Assembly (NCBI GenBank): GCA_030446545.1
Contig: JAUJNB010000013.1
Span: 23,272-87,271, forward strand
From: Acidimicrobiales bacterium
GTDB taxonomy: Bacteria > Actinomycetota > Acidimicrobiia > Acidimicrobiales > CADCSY01
Length of the DNA: 64,000 nt
Direction: 5' to 3'
Both the position numbers and the translations under genes were made by a program. How positions within the stretch are numbered: the stretch's first letter is position 1; each line of letters starts with the position of its first letter. This document shows positions 11,614 through 22,920 of this stretch, one piece after another. The notes beneath the pieces are model-generated. The model was not told the DNA's origin and ran no database searches. It worked only from the letters and a program-made list of their open reading frames with translations.

Positions 11614-12300
11614 TCAGGCCAGCTTGTCCTCGTGGCCGGGGCAGTACAGGGCCACGCCGGAGCGCACGATGTAGTCGGCGCCTCCCTCACGGAGGCTGGC
11701 GAAGGGCACCTTCTTGACCAGCTCGGCCCCGGTGGCCTTCACCTGGTCCATGGTCTGGCCCTCGTCCAAGGCGGTACAGATCTTGGCGCCCAGCTCAGCG
11801 ACCTGCGCGCGGGTGGGGCGCAACGGGATGAGAGACCGGATGTAGGGTCGGACCCCTTCGATGGCCTGATCCACCTCGGCCGTCGAAGGCTGACGCCGAG
11901 GCACCGAAGGTGCCGGCGGCGGGACGGGCGCTCCCCCGTCGACCGCCTCCTCCCCCTCGGACCCCTCGGGTGCCGTCACCGGCACCGACTCGGGCTCGGG
12001 TTCCGGAGCTGAACCGGTGGGCGCCCCGGTCTGCGGCGAGGCCGGAGTCGACACCTCGCTCTCCCCGGTCGGCCCTTCGGCCGGCGCCGAAGACACGAGT
12101 TCGATCGCCTGGGGGATCGTCGCGAGCAACTGCTCCTCCCGGTCGGCGGGGCGCGGGCCGGCATCGGCGGCCGCGGCGCGGACCGTGGTGACCTCCCCGG
12201 CACGAGGCACGATGCCCGTCGTCGCTCCCACGCCCAGGCCCAGGACCGAGAGCACCGCTCCTCCGAGCAAGACTCGTGCCCGTCCGGTGATCGCAAACAT
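11614..12300 (-). CDS. Secreted or membrane-anchored protein with a DUF732-like C-terminal domain
   Basis: A 228-residue protein. Residues 10-32 (LLGGAVLSVLGLGVGATTGIV) are a signal peptide or anchor. A proline-, serine- and glutamate-rich linker of about 90 residues follows. The C-terminal domain runs from VDQAIEGVRPYIRSL to GVALYCPGHEDKL and includes ELGAKICTALDEGQTM; the pattern of two cysteines with CTALD and YCP resembles the mycobacterial DUF732 exported proteins. I chose ATG 12300, just before the hydrophobic segment; a longer start at 12357 is less likely. Function unknown. Confidence 0.65.
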   Translation of the reverse strand: MFAITGRARVLLGGAVLSVLGLGVGATTGIVPRAGEVTTVRAAAADAGPRPADREEQLLATIPQAIELVSSAPAEGPTGESEVSTPASPQTGAPTGSAPEPEPESVPVTAPEGSEGEEAVDGGAPVPPPAPSVPRRQPSTAEVDQAIEGVRPYIRSLIPLRPTRAQVAELGAKICTALDEGQTMDQVKATGAELVKKVPFASLREGGADYIVRSGVALYCPGHEDKLA

Positions 12301-12436
12301 GTCGGGTCGCCCTTTACTCGAGGAGCTGGAAGGTGCACATGCACCCAGAGGAGTCATCGACCACCCCCACCTCCCGCTTGAGAGGAGAAGAGCTCTGGTA
12401 GGCAGGGAGGGGCCCGGCGAGCAGGGGCGCCAGGGA

Positions 12437-13617
12437 GTGGCGCTGGTCCTGGCCGGAGGAGGGGCGCGGGGGGCCTACGAGGCCGGGGCGTTGTCCGTGC
12501 TGTTGCCTGCGCTCGAGGCCGAAGGTCGGCGGCCGACGATCCTGGTGGGTACCAGCGCCGGTGCCATCAACGCGGCGGCCTTGGCTTCACTCGGCCACCT
12601 GGACGCCGCCACCGCGGCCGACACCGTCCTCGGTCTCTGGCGGGCGGTGAACGCCCGGTCGGTGTACCACTCACCCCTCCGAGCCGACCTGGCCGCCCTC
12701 CTCTCGCGGGGCCGGGCGGGAGGCCCGGCGAGAGCCACGGCCCTCCTCGACACCGACCCCCTCCTCGCCACCTTGGGACGCCTCATCGACTGGAACCAGC
12801 TGCACGAGAACATCGGCGCCGGTCGGCTCTCGTCGGTCGCGGTGGTCGCCACGAGTTGGTCGACCCGACGCAGCGTCGTGTTCCTGGAACGGGCCCCGGG
12901 GGTGACCAGTCCGTCGAGCGATGAGGCGAGAGCCATCGACTTCGTCCCGACCACGCTGGAACCACGACACGTCCTCGCCTCCTCCGCCCTCCCCGTGCTG
13001 TTCCCCGCCGTGCGCATCACCCACCCGACCTCGTCGGCCGACTGGTACATCGACGGCGGGGTGCGGCTGAACACACCGATCAAACCGGCGCTCTCCCTGC
13101 GAGCCCAACGCGTGGTGGTCATCGCCACCGCACCCGGCCTCTCCCCACCGCGCCGGCCGGAGGCCCCGCCGGGACCGGCCCCGGCACGGCCGGGGGGGCG
13201 GCCCGACTCCTCTCCACCGTGCTCGACGACCGCATGTTGGAGGACCTCCGGACGCTTTCGACCCGCAACGAGGACACCACGCCGGCCGGTGTGGCGGGTG
13301 ACGACCAGATCCCCTGGCTGTTCGTCGGTCCCGTCCTCGACGACACCGACCTCTTCGCCCGCCTGGTGGGTGAGGTGTTGACCGGTTGCGCCAGGGGCCA
13401 CCGGGCCCGTCGGCTGATCCGACGGACGCTCGGGCGGCTGATGGCACGGGACCCCAGCCGCCTGGAGCTCGCCAGTTACCTCTGTTTCGATCCCGACTTC
13501 ATCGACGGAGCCATCCGGCTGGGCCAGCGTGACGGCCGCCGTGCTCTGGATGCCACCGGCGGGGCGCGCTGGCAGGACGATCCCGAGGTCCCGGCCTCCG
13601 CCCTCGGCCGGCCCTGA
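12437..13617 (+). CDS. Patatin-like phospholipase, with a one-base frame break
   Basis: A patatin-family lipid acyl hydrolase. The oxyanion loop is ALVLAGGGARGAYEAGAL right after the start, the catalytic serine is in ILVGTSAGAINAAAL (GxSxG) and the catalytic aspartate in WYIDGGVRLNTP. The frame changes at the G7 run 13192-13198: adding one base joins the first part to ARLLSTVLDDRMLEDLRTLS and a normal C-terminal half ending FDPDFIDGAIRLGQRD. Restored length is about 393 residues. The start is uncertain: GTG 12437 is the first usual codon in frame, but it leaves few residues before the glycine loop. Confidence 0.78.
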
Positions 13618-13620
13618 CCG

Positions 13621-13639
13621 GGCGGCGAGGCCCGCCGCC
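13621..13639. terminator. Possible bidirectional hairpin between convergent genes
   Basis: GGCGGC and GCCGCC arms of 6 bases enclose a 7-base loop, 3 bases after the patatin stop and 4 bases before the stop of the convergent lipoprotein gene. There is no U run, so termination would be of the hairpin-only kind. The evidence is position and symmetry only. Confidence 0.3.
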
Positions 13640-13643
13640 AGGC

Positions 13644-14267
13644 CTACAGCAGCTCGAAGGAGCCCACCAGGCGGGAGAACTCGTCGGCGCTGGGTTCCCC
13701 ACCGGCCCGTTGCAAGAGGTAGAGCCGGCGGTCGACGAGGAGGGCCCGGCTCTGGACCGTGCCTCCGGCAACCTCGATCACGTAGTCGGTGCCCGGGAAG
13801 CCGAACATCTCCACGGAGGACTGGGACGCCACCGTGCCCGACACGTTGCCCGCCGCGCCCTGGACGACCCCGTCGAGCACCAGCTGGGGGTCGACGTCGA
13901 GGATCTCCTCGGGGTAGTCCACGAAGCCCACGTTGTAGACGAGGCCGGCGTCGACCTGGGCGGTGTACAACGACAGGTCCAGGGACTGGCCGCCGGCATC
14001 AACGGTCTGCTCGTCGAGCGTGGCCTCGGTGGGCAGCTCGATCCGGAAGCGGCCCTCGGCCGACTCCAGGGGAACCCCCAGGCCGGCGCCCCCGGCGGCA
14101 CCGTCCGGGTTCGGGGTCGCTCCCTCGCCGGTGGTGTCGTCGGGCGAGTCCCCGGGCGCGGTCGTACTGGTGGCTTCCGCCGCGGGTGGCGTGTCGTTGG
14201 AGTCCCCACCACAGCCCACCAGGGCGACGACGAAAGCGGCCAGAGCAAGGAGCAGGCGCGGTGACAT
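13644..14267 (-). CDS. Lipoprotein, unknown function
   Basis: A 207-residue exported lipoprotein. The signal peptide MSPRLLLALAAFVVALVGC ends in a lipobox (LVGC), with the cysteine at residue 19 predicted to be lipid-modified. A threonine- and aspartate-rich linker follows to about residue 65. The globular part (RFRIELPTEATLDEQTV, YTAQVDAGLVYNVGFVDYP, ELLVGSF-like end) resembles the small surface domains found next to lipoprotein signals in actinobacteria, but I cannot name the family. ATG 14267 is set by the signal peptide. Confidence 0.72.
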   Translation of the reverse strand: MSPRLLLALAAFVVALVGCGGDSNDTPPAAEATSTTAPGDSPDDTTGEGATPNPDGAAGGAGLGVPLESAEGRFRIELPTEATLDEQTVDAGGQSLDLSLYTAQVDAGLVYNVGFVDYPEEILDVDPQLVLDGVVQGAAGNVSGTVASQSSVEMFGFPGTDYVIEVAGGTVQSRALLVDRRLYLLQRAGGEPSADEFSRLVGSFELL

Positions 14268-14310
14268 CGGCCAACCGTAGTGGCGCGGGGCGACCAGACC
14301 CGCCAAGCTT

Positions 14311-14892
14311 CTAGACGAGCGGGTGCACCGCCTGGCGCAGGGCCCGGGCCGCAGCCACGATGGCCTCATCGTCAGCCCCCTCGCGCAGGCGCCCCGCCAG
14401 GCGGTGGGCCAGGCCCTCCAGCTCTCCCCAGGTGACCGGGTCGAGACCGTAGGGGGCCTCCAACTCCTGCACTGCGCCGGCCGCCACCAGCAGCTCCTCG
14501 GCGGCCTGGGCGTGGGCCGGTGCGCCGCAGAGGACGTCGGCGGCCACGTAGAGGGCGGACAGCACCTCCGCTCCGACGTCGTCGCCGTCGTCCTCCTCGG
14601 CATCGAGCGCGTCCGGATGGTCGAGCTCGTCGATGAGCTCCTCGACCAGGTCGGCGTGGCGTTCGGCCACCACCAGCTCGGTCGACAGTGAAGGCGGGCA
14701 CTGTGGTCCCGACGTCACGCCCGACGACGTCGCCGGCTCGGCCATCAGGTCCCAGCGGTACGTCACCCCCTCGTCGCTGAGTAGCCGGGCGAGCGTCCGC
14801 CGTCGACCCTCGTCCCAGTCGGCCAGGTCGTAGACCACCTCGTCCTCGAGGCCGTCGTCGCCGGCGCCGTCGGCCTGATCGGCGCCGGTCAC
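14311..14892 (-). CDS. Hypothetical acidic protein
   Basis: A 193-residue, strongly acidic soluble protein. It has an N-terminal module, VVYDLADWDEGRRRTLARLLSDEGVTYRW, and a second section with ELVVAERHADLVEELIDELDHPD, then a run of Asp/Glu. The C-terminal half is helical (AQAAEELLVAAGAVQEL, GLAHRLAGRLREGADDEA). The GTG at 14892 overlaps the S9 peptidase stop in a GTGA, so it is translated together with that gene. I do not recognise the family with certainty; the first part looks like a small regulatory alpha/beta module. Confidence 0.62.
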   Translation of the reverse strand: MTGADQADGAGDDGLEDEVVYDLADWDEGRRRTLARLLSDEGVTYRWDLMAEPATSSGVTSGPQCPPSLSTELVVAERHADLVEELIDELDHPDALDAEEDDGDDVGAEVLSALYVAADVLCGAPAHAQAAEELLVAAGAVQELEAPYGLDPVTWGELEGLAHRLAGRLREGADDEAIVAAARALRQAVHPLV

Positions 14893-16757
14893 GGTGTCCG
14901 CCACCGCAGCACGTGGCGGTCCAGGAACGACTCGATGCGGCCCAGCTCGTCGATCACCGTCTCTGGTCGTCCCCACCCGTGACCCTCGCCCTCGTAGACG
15001 TGGAGCTCCACCTCGCCCCCGGCGGCCCGCACCCGCTCGGCCACGGCCTGGCTCTGCGACAAGGGCACCACCTTGTCGTCGCTGCCGTGCAACATGAGCA
15101 GCGGGGCGGTGATGGCCCCGGCCCGGCGCAGCGGGGAGCGCTGGCGATAGACGTCGGCCGCGGCCGGCAGGGACCCCACCAGCGAGTGCAGGTAGTGGGC
15201 CTCGAAGCGGTGGGTGGTCTGGTCGAACTCGAGCAGGTCGGCCACGCCGTAGAGGTCGACCCCGGCGGCGCAGAGGTCGGGAGAGGTGGCCAGCAGGTTG
15301 AGCACGGTGAAGCCCCCGGCCGAACCCCCCATGGCCACCAGACGGCGGGGGTCGCCCCACCCCGACGCCACCGCGGCATGGAGGCCGGCGGCGACGTCGG
15401 CGGTGTCGACGTCGCCCCAGCGCCCGGCCATGGCCTGGGTGAAGGCCCGGCCGTGGCCGGTCGTGCCCCGATGGTCGGGCACGAGCACGGCCCAACCCCG
15501 GTCGACCCAGTAGGCCACCCGGGGGTTGAACACGACCTCCATCTGGGACGTCGGCCCGCCGTGGACCCACGCCAGAAGGGGAGGAGGGTCGCCCAGCACC
15601 GCCGGCGCAGGACGATAGAGCCGCCCGGGGATCACGGCCCCGTCCTCGGCCGTCCAGGTGACGAGCTCGGGTTCGCCCAGCCCGGCGGCGGCGACGCCGG
15701 CCAGCGGGCCCTGCGCCAGGGTCCGGCGGGAGCGGTGGCCGGGTCCCGAGTAGGCCACCACCTCGGTGGGCGTACGGGCCCCGCTGCGCACGGCCACCAC
15801 CGTTGCTCCCGCCCAGCTGAGACCGCCGTGGACACCCCGGCCCCATTGCTCCACCTGGCCGCTGGCCACGTCGAGCACCTGGAGCGAGCCGAACCCGCCC
15901 TCGTTGCGACAGAACGCCAGGCGGGTGCCGTCGGGGGACCAGGCGAAGGTGCGGGCGCCGGCTCCCCAGCTGGGCCCACCGTGTTCGTGGGCCTCGCGGC
16001 ACAGGGGCTGCGGCCCGTCGGCGTTCCCGGGACCGGCGGCCCACACGTTGGTCCAGCCGGTGGCGTCGGAGAGGAAGCCGAGGGTCCCGTCGACGGCGAA
16101 GCGGGGCTGGCCGACGGCGACGCCGTCGCCCCCGGCCACGGTGGTGAGCGCACCCGATCCGTCGGCGGCCCGGCCCACGATGCGGCTGGCGTCCCAGGGC
16201 ATGGCCGGGGCGTCCCACTCGTGCCACACCACCCGCCGCCCGTCGGGGGACCAGGTGGGGTCCAGGCAGAAGTCGGCGCCGGCGGAGACCAGCACCGGCC
16301 ATCCCCCGTCGGCCTCGAGTGAGGCGACGGCCACGTGGTGGGTGTCGACGACGTAGGCCACCCTGGTCCCGTCGGGCGCCACGGCGGGTGCCCCGGCCGG
16401 GCCGCTCCCGGCCAGAACGGGCCGGGGCGGAGCCCCGGTGGCGGGCTGGCACCACAGCCCTCCGTCGGTGGCGGCGTACACCAGGCTCGATCCGTCGGGA
16501 AGCCAGTCGAAGACGCCGCCCCCGTAGGCCCGGGCCGAACACGGTGGCGGATCGGAGGTGACCACCAGTTCGGGGCCTGGGTGCAGGCTCCCGTCGGGCG
16601 CCGACCCGAGGGTGACGACCACGAGCTGGGCCCGACCGCCGGCGGTGGCGACAAAGGCCACGCGGCCACCGCCGGGTGCCACCCGGGGCTCACCGAGGGT
16701 CCGGCCCCGGGCGCACAGGGCGGCGCTGAGCCGGGGCGACGCGGAGATGGGGGCCAC
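14889..16757 (-). CDS. Prolyl-oligopeptidase family (S9) serine peptidase
   Basis: A 622-residue peptidase. The N-terminal two thirds form a beta-propeller with repeated WDxRxxxx-type blades such as VFDWLPDGSSLVYAATDGG, DPTWSPDGRRVVWHEWD and TFAWSPDGTRLAFCRNEGG. The C-terminal alpha/beta hydrolase domain has the full triad: Ser in VAMGGSAGGFTVLNL (about residue 475), Asp in LMLHGSDDKVVPLSQS and His in YEGEGHGWGRPE. No signal peptide is seen, so it probably acts in the cytosol on oligopeptides. I take the GTG at 16757 (VAPISASPRLSAALC). Longer starts upstream would run into the oppositely directed gene at 16863. Confidence 0.85.
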   Translation of the reverse strand: MAPISASPRLSAALCARGRTLGEPRVAPGGGRVAFVATAGGRAQLVVVTLGSAPDGSLHPGPELVVTSDPPPCSARAYGGGVFDWLPDGSSLVYAATDGGLWCQPATGAPPRPVLAGSGPAGAPAVAPDGTRVAYVVDTHHVAVASLEADGGWPVLVSAGADFCLDPTWSPDGRRVVWHEWDAPAMPWDASRIVGRAADGSGALTTVAGGDGVAVGQPRFAVDGTLGFLSDATGWTNVWAAGPGNADGPQPLCREAHEHGGPSWGAGARTFAWSPDGTRLAFCRNEGGFGSLQVLDVASGQVEQWGRGVHGGLSWAGATVVAVRSGARTPTEVVAYSGPGHRSRRTLAQGPLAGVAAAGLGEPELVTWTAEDGAVIPGRLYRPAPAVLGDPPPLLAWVHGGPTSQMEVVFNPRVAYWVDRGWAVLVPDHRGTTGHGRAFTQAMAGRWGDVDTADVAAGLHAAVASGWGDPRRLVAMGGSAGGFTVLNLLATSPDLCAAGVDLYGVADLLEFDQTTHRFEAHYLHSLVGSLPAAADVYRQRSPLRRAGAITAPLLMLHGSDDKVVPLSQSQAVAERVRAAGGEVELHVYEGEGHGWGRPETVIDELGRIESFLDRHVLRWRTP

Positions 16758-16862
16758 AGGCGGAATCTTGCCACCCTGGGCACCGGCGAGCGCGTTGGTC
16801 ACCGGGACCGACGGTCGGGAAAAAGTCTCAGGTCCGAGCCCGTTCCGGCCGAAGAATCCTGC

Positions 16863-17327
16863 ATGACACAACTGATGGAGCCCCGATCCGAGGAGCGCAC
16901 CGCTCGCCAGCGGTCCGTCCCCCAGCCCCGTCCCCAGGCCCGCACGGCCACCCCGGTGCCCAGGTGGCGTCGTATCGTGCCCGCCCTGTCCATCTCGGCC
17001 ATGGCCCTGGGCGCGGTGTACGCCACCGTGCCCTTCACCTTTGCCGATGCCGTGGAGTGCCAGCAGCACGGCCTCTCCGGCGCCACCGCCGCCCCCGGGA
17101 CCGCCGCCGGCACCATCATCGGCGACATGAACCTGCGCTGCGCCGAGGCCGGGAACAGCCGCATCGCAGTGGGTGCCTCGGTGGCCGGCCTGGCCGCCGT
17201 GCTGGGCCTCGGAGCCGCTTTCGCCCCCACCACGGCCGAGGTCAACGCCCGTCGTCCGCTCGAGGATGACGACGACAACCGGGTGCAGAACGGCGCTCGG
17301 CCCGTCCCCGCCGGCGCTTCCCGCTAG
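16863..17327 (+). CDS. Small membrane protein, unknown function
   Basis: A 154-residue protein with a basic N-terminal tail (residues 1-38), a first hydrophobic segment IVPALSISAMALGAVYATV and a second, IAVGASVAGLAAVLGLGAAFA. The loop between them contains two cysteines (VECQQHG and NLRCAEAG) that would face the outside and could pair. The C-terminal tail has an acidic patch. Residues after the first segment (PFTFADAVECQ) resemble exported proteins. No family recognised. It is alone between two divergently read units and ends before a strong hairpin. Confidence 0.65.
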   Translation: MTQLMEPRSEERTARQRSVPQPRPQARTATPVPRWRRIVPALSISAMALGAVYATVPFTFADAVECQQHGLSGATAAPGTAAGTIIGDMNLRCAEAGNSRIAVGASVAGLAAVLGLGAAFAPTTAEVNARRPLEDDDDNRVQNGARPVPAGASR

Positions 17328-17355
17328 CCCTTCGGCGACCGGCACACTGCGTCTC

Positions 17356-17382
17356 ACCGCCCCGCCTCTCCGGCGGGGCGGT
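17356..17382 (+). terminator. GC-rich hairpin, likely terminator after 16863-17327
   Basis: A perfect 11-base stem (ACCGCCCCGCC pairing with GGCGGGGCGGT) with a 5-base loop, 29 bases after the stop. No U run follows, as is common for GC-rich actinobacteria. It also lies just upstream of the glpX -10 box, so it may insulate glpX from read-through. Confidence 0.5.
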
Positions 17383-17391
17383 GGCACGCGC

Positions 17392-17397
17392 TACTGT
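17392..17397 (+). promoter_or_regulatory. Candidate -10 element of glpX
   Basis: TACTGT fits TANNNT and ends 8 bases before the glpX ATG. The mRNA would be leaderless or nearly so. No Shine-Dalgarno sequence is found in the 15 bases before the ATG. Confidence 0.4.
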
Positions 17398-17405
17398 CCG
17401 AACGG

Positions 17406-18389
17406 ATGAGCCTCGCACAACCGCAACTGGTCCCCGACCGCAACCTGGCCCTCGAGCTGGTGCGGGTCACCGAGGCGGCGGCCCTGGCCGCCTCCCGCTT
17501 CATGGGCAGAGGCGACAAGCTCGCCGCCGACGGCGCCGCCGTGGACGCCATGCGGGCCGTGCTCGGGTCCGTGGCCATGGACGGGATCGTCGTCATCGGC
17601 GAGGGTGAGAAGGACGAAGCGCCCATGCTCTACAACGGCGAGCGCATCGGCGACGGCACCCCCCCTCAGACCGACATCGCCGTGGACCCCATCGACGGGA
17701 CCACGCTGTGCGCCCTCGGCCGGGGCAATGCCCTGGCCGTCATCGCCGTCTCCGAGCGGGGGACCATGTTCGACCCCGGGCCCTGCGTCTACATGGAGAA
17801 GATCGCGGTGGGCCCCGAGTGCGCCGGCGCCATCGACATCAACCGCTCCCCCACCGAGAACCTGGCCGCGGTGGCCAAGGCCAAAGGTGACGCGGTGGAG
17901 AAGCTCACCGTGGTCATCCTCGACCGTCCCCGCCACGAGGAGCTCATCGCCGAGGTGCGCGCCGCCGGCGCCCGCATCCGCCTCATTCCCGACGGCGACG
18001 TCGCCGGAGCCCTGCAGACCGCCTGGCCCGAGGCCGGAGCCGACGTCCTCTTCGGGATCGGGGGCACTCCCGAGGGGGTCATCAGCGCCGCCGCCCTCAA
18101 GTGCATGGGCGGTGACCAACAGGGCCGTCTGTGGCCTCGCAACGACGACGAGCGCCAGGCTGCCCTCGACGCCGGCTACGACCTCGACGCCGTGCTCAGC
18201 ATCGAGGACCTGGTCGCAGGGGAGAACTGCTTCTTCGCGGCCACCGGCATCACCGACGGTGAGTTGCTCAGGGGCGTGCACTACGACGAGGGCGGCGTGA
18301 CCACCCAGTCGCTCGTGACCCGGTCCAGCTCGGGCACGGTGCGCTACGTCGAGGCCCGCCACCGCACCAAGAAGGTCGACGACATCTGA
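17406..18389 (+). CDS. glpX: Class II fructose-1,6-bisphosphatase
   Basis: This 327-residue enzyme removes the 1-phosphate of fructose 1,6-bisphosphate in gluconeogenesis. It carries the GlpX signatures [18 protein letters not shown] (metal-binding), [16 protein letters not shown] (Li-sensitive phosphatase motif) and [21 protein letters not shown]. Length and end to end similarity match the actinobacterial enzyme. ATG 17406 gives the usual N-terminus [18 protein letters not shown]. It stands alone as a transcription unit. It would supply hexose phosphate for the glucan and trehalose genes elsewhere in the window. Confidence 0.96.
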   Translation: MSLAQPQLVPDRNLALELVRVTEAAALAASRFMGRGDKLAADGAAVDAMRAVLGSVAMDGIVVIGEGEKDEAPMLYNGERIGDGTPPQTDIAVDPIDGTTLCALGRGNALAVIAVSERGTMFDPGPCVYMEKIAVGPECAGAIDINRSPTENLAAVAKAKGDAVEKLTVVILDRPRHEELIAEVRAAGARIRLIPDGDVAGALQTAWPEAGADVLFGIGGTPEGVISAAALKCMGGDQQGRLWPRNDDERQAALDAGYDLDAVLSIEDLVAGENCFFAATGITDGELLRGVHYDEGGVTTQSLVTRSSSGTVRYVEARHRTKKVDDI

Positions 18390-18419
18390 AACAGGCTCGC
18401 TTCGCTCGCGGGCCGGTCG

Positions 18420-19080
18420 GAGGGGTCAGGTAGTTGGCCCAGGGAGAAGGCGCTGCCCTGGTCGTCCACGCAGTCGGACGTGATCCCGTAGGGCATCCGC
18501 TCGAGGTGCCCTTGCTGGCTTCGGAGAAGGCGAAGGGCATCCCCTGGTCGTCGACACAGTCGGCCACCATGCCGTAGGGCTCCCGGTGCGGGTCCCCGGC
18601 CTCCCCGCCGGCGGCTCGTACCCGATCGACAGCAGCGGCGACGTCGTCGGCTGCGAAGCACGGCAGCGTGGTGCGGTGCTCTTGGCCGCCCCAGAGACCG
18701 AGGACCGGCTCGAGGCCTTCGACCAGCCGGCCCTGAGGTGAGCTGCCCGCGGTGAGGCGCCAATCGAGCACAGCGCGGTAGAACGTCGCGGCAGCCTCGA
18801 CGTCGGGAAGCCACAGCGACGCGAAGCTGACGTCGCCGTGCCTCGGTCCGGCTCCCGACGCGGCCGCCTCGTCGCTGGTCGACACACTCGAGATCATCCA
18901 ACGGTGGCCGAACGGGTCGACCACCGTGGCGTTGCGGCCGTAGGGGTTGTCAGCCGGAGGCCGGTCGAGGCGGGCCCCCGCCTCGACCGCCCGCTCGGTG
19001 ACGGCGTTCTCCGGTGCCGGGTAGTCCTCGAGAAGGGAGCTCGCGCGATTCTCCGGTCTGCTGGCGGCGCTGAGCGACGA
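18420..19080 (-). pseudogene. Decayed two-domain VOC (glyoxalase-family) gene
   Basis: One frame is open from just after the TGA at 19083-19081 down to 18268 but has no usable start before 18924. It begins inside a VOC domain: RAVEAGARLDRPPADNPYGRN followed by VVDPFGHRWMISSV, which is the end of a PhnB-like domain whose first 70 or so residues are missing. A complete second VOC domain follows (DVSFASLWLPDVEAAATFY to PYGMVADCVDDQGMPFAFSE). Then a second, diverged copy of that last strand (MPYGITSDCVDDQGSAFSLG) appears in a different frame at 18420-18500. The 5' truncation plus an out-of-frame duplicate tail point to real decay, perhaps recombination between two related genes. Confidence 0.6.
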
Positions 19081-20076
19081 TCAGGAACCGGAGAACGGGG
19101 CGGATCCGAGGTCGCGGCGCAGCTGGACGGTGTCCCGTCCCATGACGTAGGCCTCGAAGCGGGCCTCCTCCACCCAACCCAACCGGCGCCAGAAACCTTC
19201 AGCCGGGCCCCCGGCCTCGGTGTGCAGCCGAAGGAGGCGGCTGCCTCGGTTGGCCGCCTCGGACACGAACGCGGCCAGAAGATGGGAGCCGATGCCCTCG
19301 CCCCGGTGGGCGGGGACCACCATGAGGCCCCGCAGGAACCCTCCCGGCCCACAGGTCCACCCCGTGGCCGTACCTACCACCCGGCCCTCACGGCGCGCGG
19401 TCACGACCAGGTCACTGGGCCGGGCACCCCCGTGGCGCTCCTGGTCGTCCGCCGCCCACTCCCGCTCGCTGAAGACCAGCCCCTCGGGGTCGAGCCCTTC
19501 ACTGACCGCCAGCTCCAGCTCCAGGCCGCCCCGGCCCACCACGGCCTGGCCTCCGAAGGCGACGTCGGCGATGGGACGCCACACCCGGGCCCCGGCATCG
19601 TCCCGACGCTCCTGGAGCAGGTGGACCCGCTCGAAGGTGACCTCGGCCCGGTACCCGGCCAGCACCTGCGTCGCCGCCGCCAGCCGCTCGGGCTCACCCC
19701 CGTCGACCACCGTGACGTGGGGATGGAAGGGCCACGTCAGCGACCGGGCCAGGGGTTCGCTGAACACCCGGTCCCGCAGCGCCTCCAACCGGTCGACATC
19801 GCCCCCCACCGCCAGGTACAACACCGGGTTCACGGGCAGGAAGGTCTGCGGCGGCCCCAAGGTGACGGTGACGGGCCGGGTGGCCGACGCCGCCGCTCGC
19901 AGGACGGCCAGGGCGTCACCCAGGCGGTCCTCCCGCACGTTGACCGGGGGCACCAACGTGACGTGGGGGGCCATGGGCGGCACGCCCTCGCCCCCACAGG
20001 CCCGGCGCAACACGTCGACCTCGCCCGCCACCGGAGGGGGCACGAGCAGGGCCACGCCCAGTCGCAGCCGGGCCAC
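19081..20076 (-). CDS. Fusion of a 2H phosphoesterase (2'-5' RNA ligase-like) and a GNAT acetyltransferase
   Basis: A 331-residue protein with two enzyme domains. Residues 1-175 are a 2H phosphoesterase with both HxTx motifs: MAPHVTLVPP (about residue 38) and WPFHPHVTVVDGG (about residue 118). Members act on 2'-5' or cyclic phosphodiester bonds in RNA or nucleotides. Residues 190-331 are a GNAT N-acetyltransferase with the acetyl-CoA loop in FLRGLMVVPAHRGEGIGSHLL and a late strand LGWVEEARFEAYVMGRD. The start is GTG at 20076, 18 bases after atpC, so it probably rides on the atp transcript. The substrate of neither domain can be told from sequence. Confidence 0.85.
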   Translation of the reverse strand: MARLRLGVALLVPPPVAGEVDVLRRACGGEGVPPMAPHVTLVPPVNVREDRLGDALAVLRAAASATRPVTVTLGPPQTFLPVNPVLYLAVGGDVDRLEALRDRVFSEPLARSLTWPFHPHVTVVDGGEPERLAAATQVLAGYRAEVTFERVHLLQERRDDAGARVWRPIADVAFGGQAVVGRGGLELELAVSEGLDPEGLVFSEREWAADDQERHGGARPSDLVVTARREGRVVGTATGWTCGPGGFLRGLMVVPAHRGEGIGSHLLAAFVSEAANRGSRLLRLHTEAGGPAEGFWRRLGWVEEARFEAYVMGRDTVQLRRDLGSAPFSGS

Positions 20077-20094
20077 GGCGGCGTATTGAGGCGC

Positions 20095-20481
20095 TCAGCC
20101 CCCGGCGAGCTCGACGCGCAGGCGGGCCCGGCGCAGGGCCGCCTCCGCCTCGGCGTCGTCCTGGTCGCCCTTTCGTTGCTGGAGCTCGTCCACGGCTTTC
20201 TGGGCCCGGTTGGCGTCGATGTCGTCGACCAGCTCGGCCACGTCGGACAGGATGGTGACCCGGTCGTCGGTGACCTCCACGAAACCCTCGTGGACCGCCG
20301 CGGTCACGTCGTCGCCCTCGGACGTACGGATCCGCACCGCTCCGATCCCCAGGCTGCCGATGAAGGGGGCGTGGCCGGTCATGAAGGCGATCTCGCCGTC
20401 GGTGGTGCGGGCGATGACCATGTCGGCCTCCCCGCTGTAGAGGATCTTCTCGGGAGCCACCACCTCGACCTGGAGGGCCAC
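20095..20481 (-). CDS. atpC: ATP synthase epsilon subunit
   Basis: The 128-residue epsilon subunit of the F1 central stalk, which links gamma to the c-ring and limits ATP hydrolysis. The N-terminal beta-sandwich is clear: LQVEVVAPEKILYSGEADMV, FMTGHAPFIGSLGIGAVRI and VHEGFVEVTDDRVTILSDVAE. A helical C-terminal part (ANRAQKAVDELQQRKGDQDD, AALRRARLRVELAG) is present, so it is the long form. GTG 20481 lies 4 bases after the atpD stop. It is the last atp gene. Confidence 0.95.
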   Translation of the reverse strand: MALQVEVVAPEKILYSGEADMVIARTTDGEIAFMTGHAPFIGSLGIGAVRIRTSEGDDVTAAVHEGFVEVTDDRVTILSDVAELVDDIDANRAQKAVDELQQRKGDQDDAEAEAALRRARLRVELAGG

Positions 20482-20485
20482 GCCG

Positions 20486-22886
<2,401 letters not shown>

Positions 22887-22893
22887 CAGGTTT

Positions 22894-22920
22894 CGCTCCC
22901 GAACCAGAGGTTCGGGAGCG
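22894..22920 (-). promoter_or_regulatory. Perfect hairpin directly before atpG
   Basis: A 12-base perfect stem (CGCTCCCGAACC and its complement) with a 3-base loop ends 7 bases before the atpG ATG. The only Shine-Dalgarno-like bases, GGGAG, lie in the 3' arm of the stem and would be paired. Possible roles are control of gamma-subunit translation or an RNA-processing/stability site between atpA and atpG. Confidence 0.5.

Noticed and set aside
22894..22920. Hairpin before atpG as a transcription terminator
   Set aside because: It lies inside the atp operon, 7 bases before the gamma start, with no U run; a terminator here would cut off gamma, beta and epsilon.
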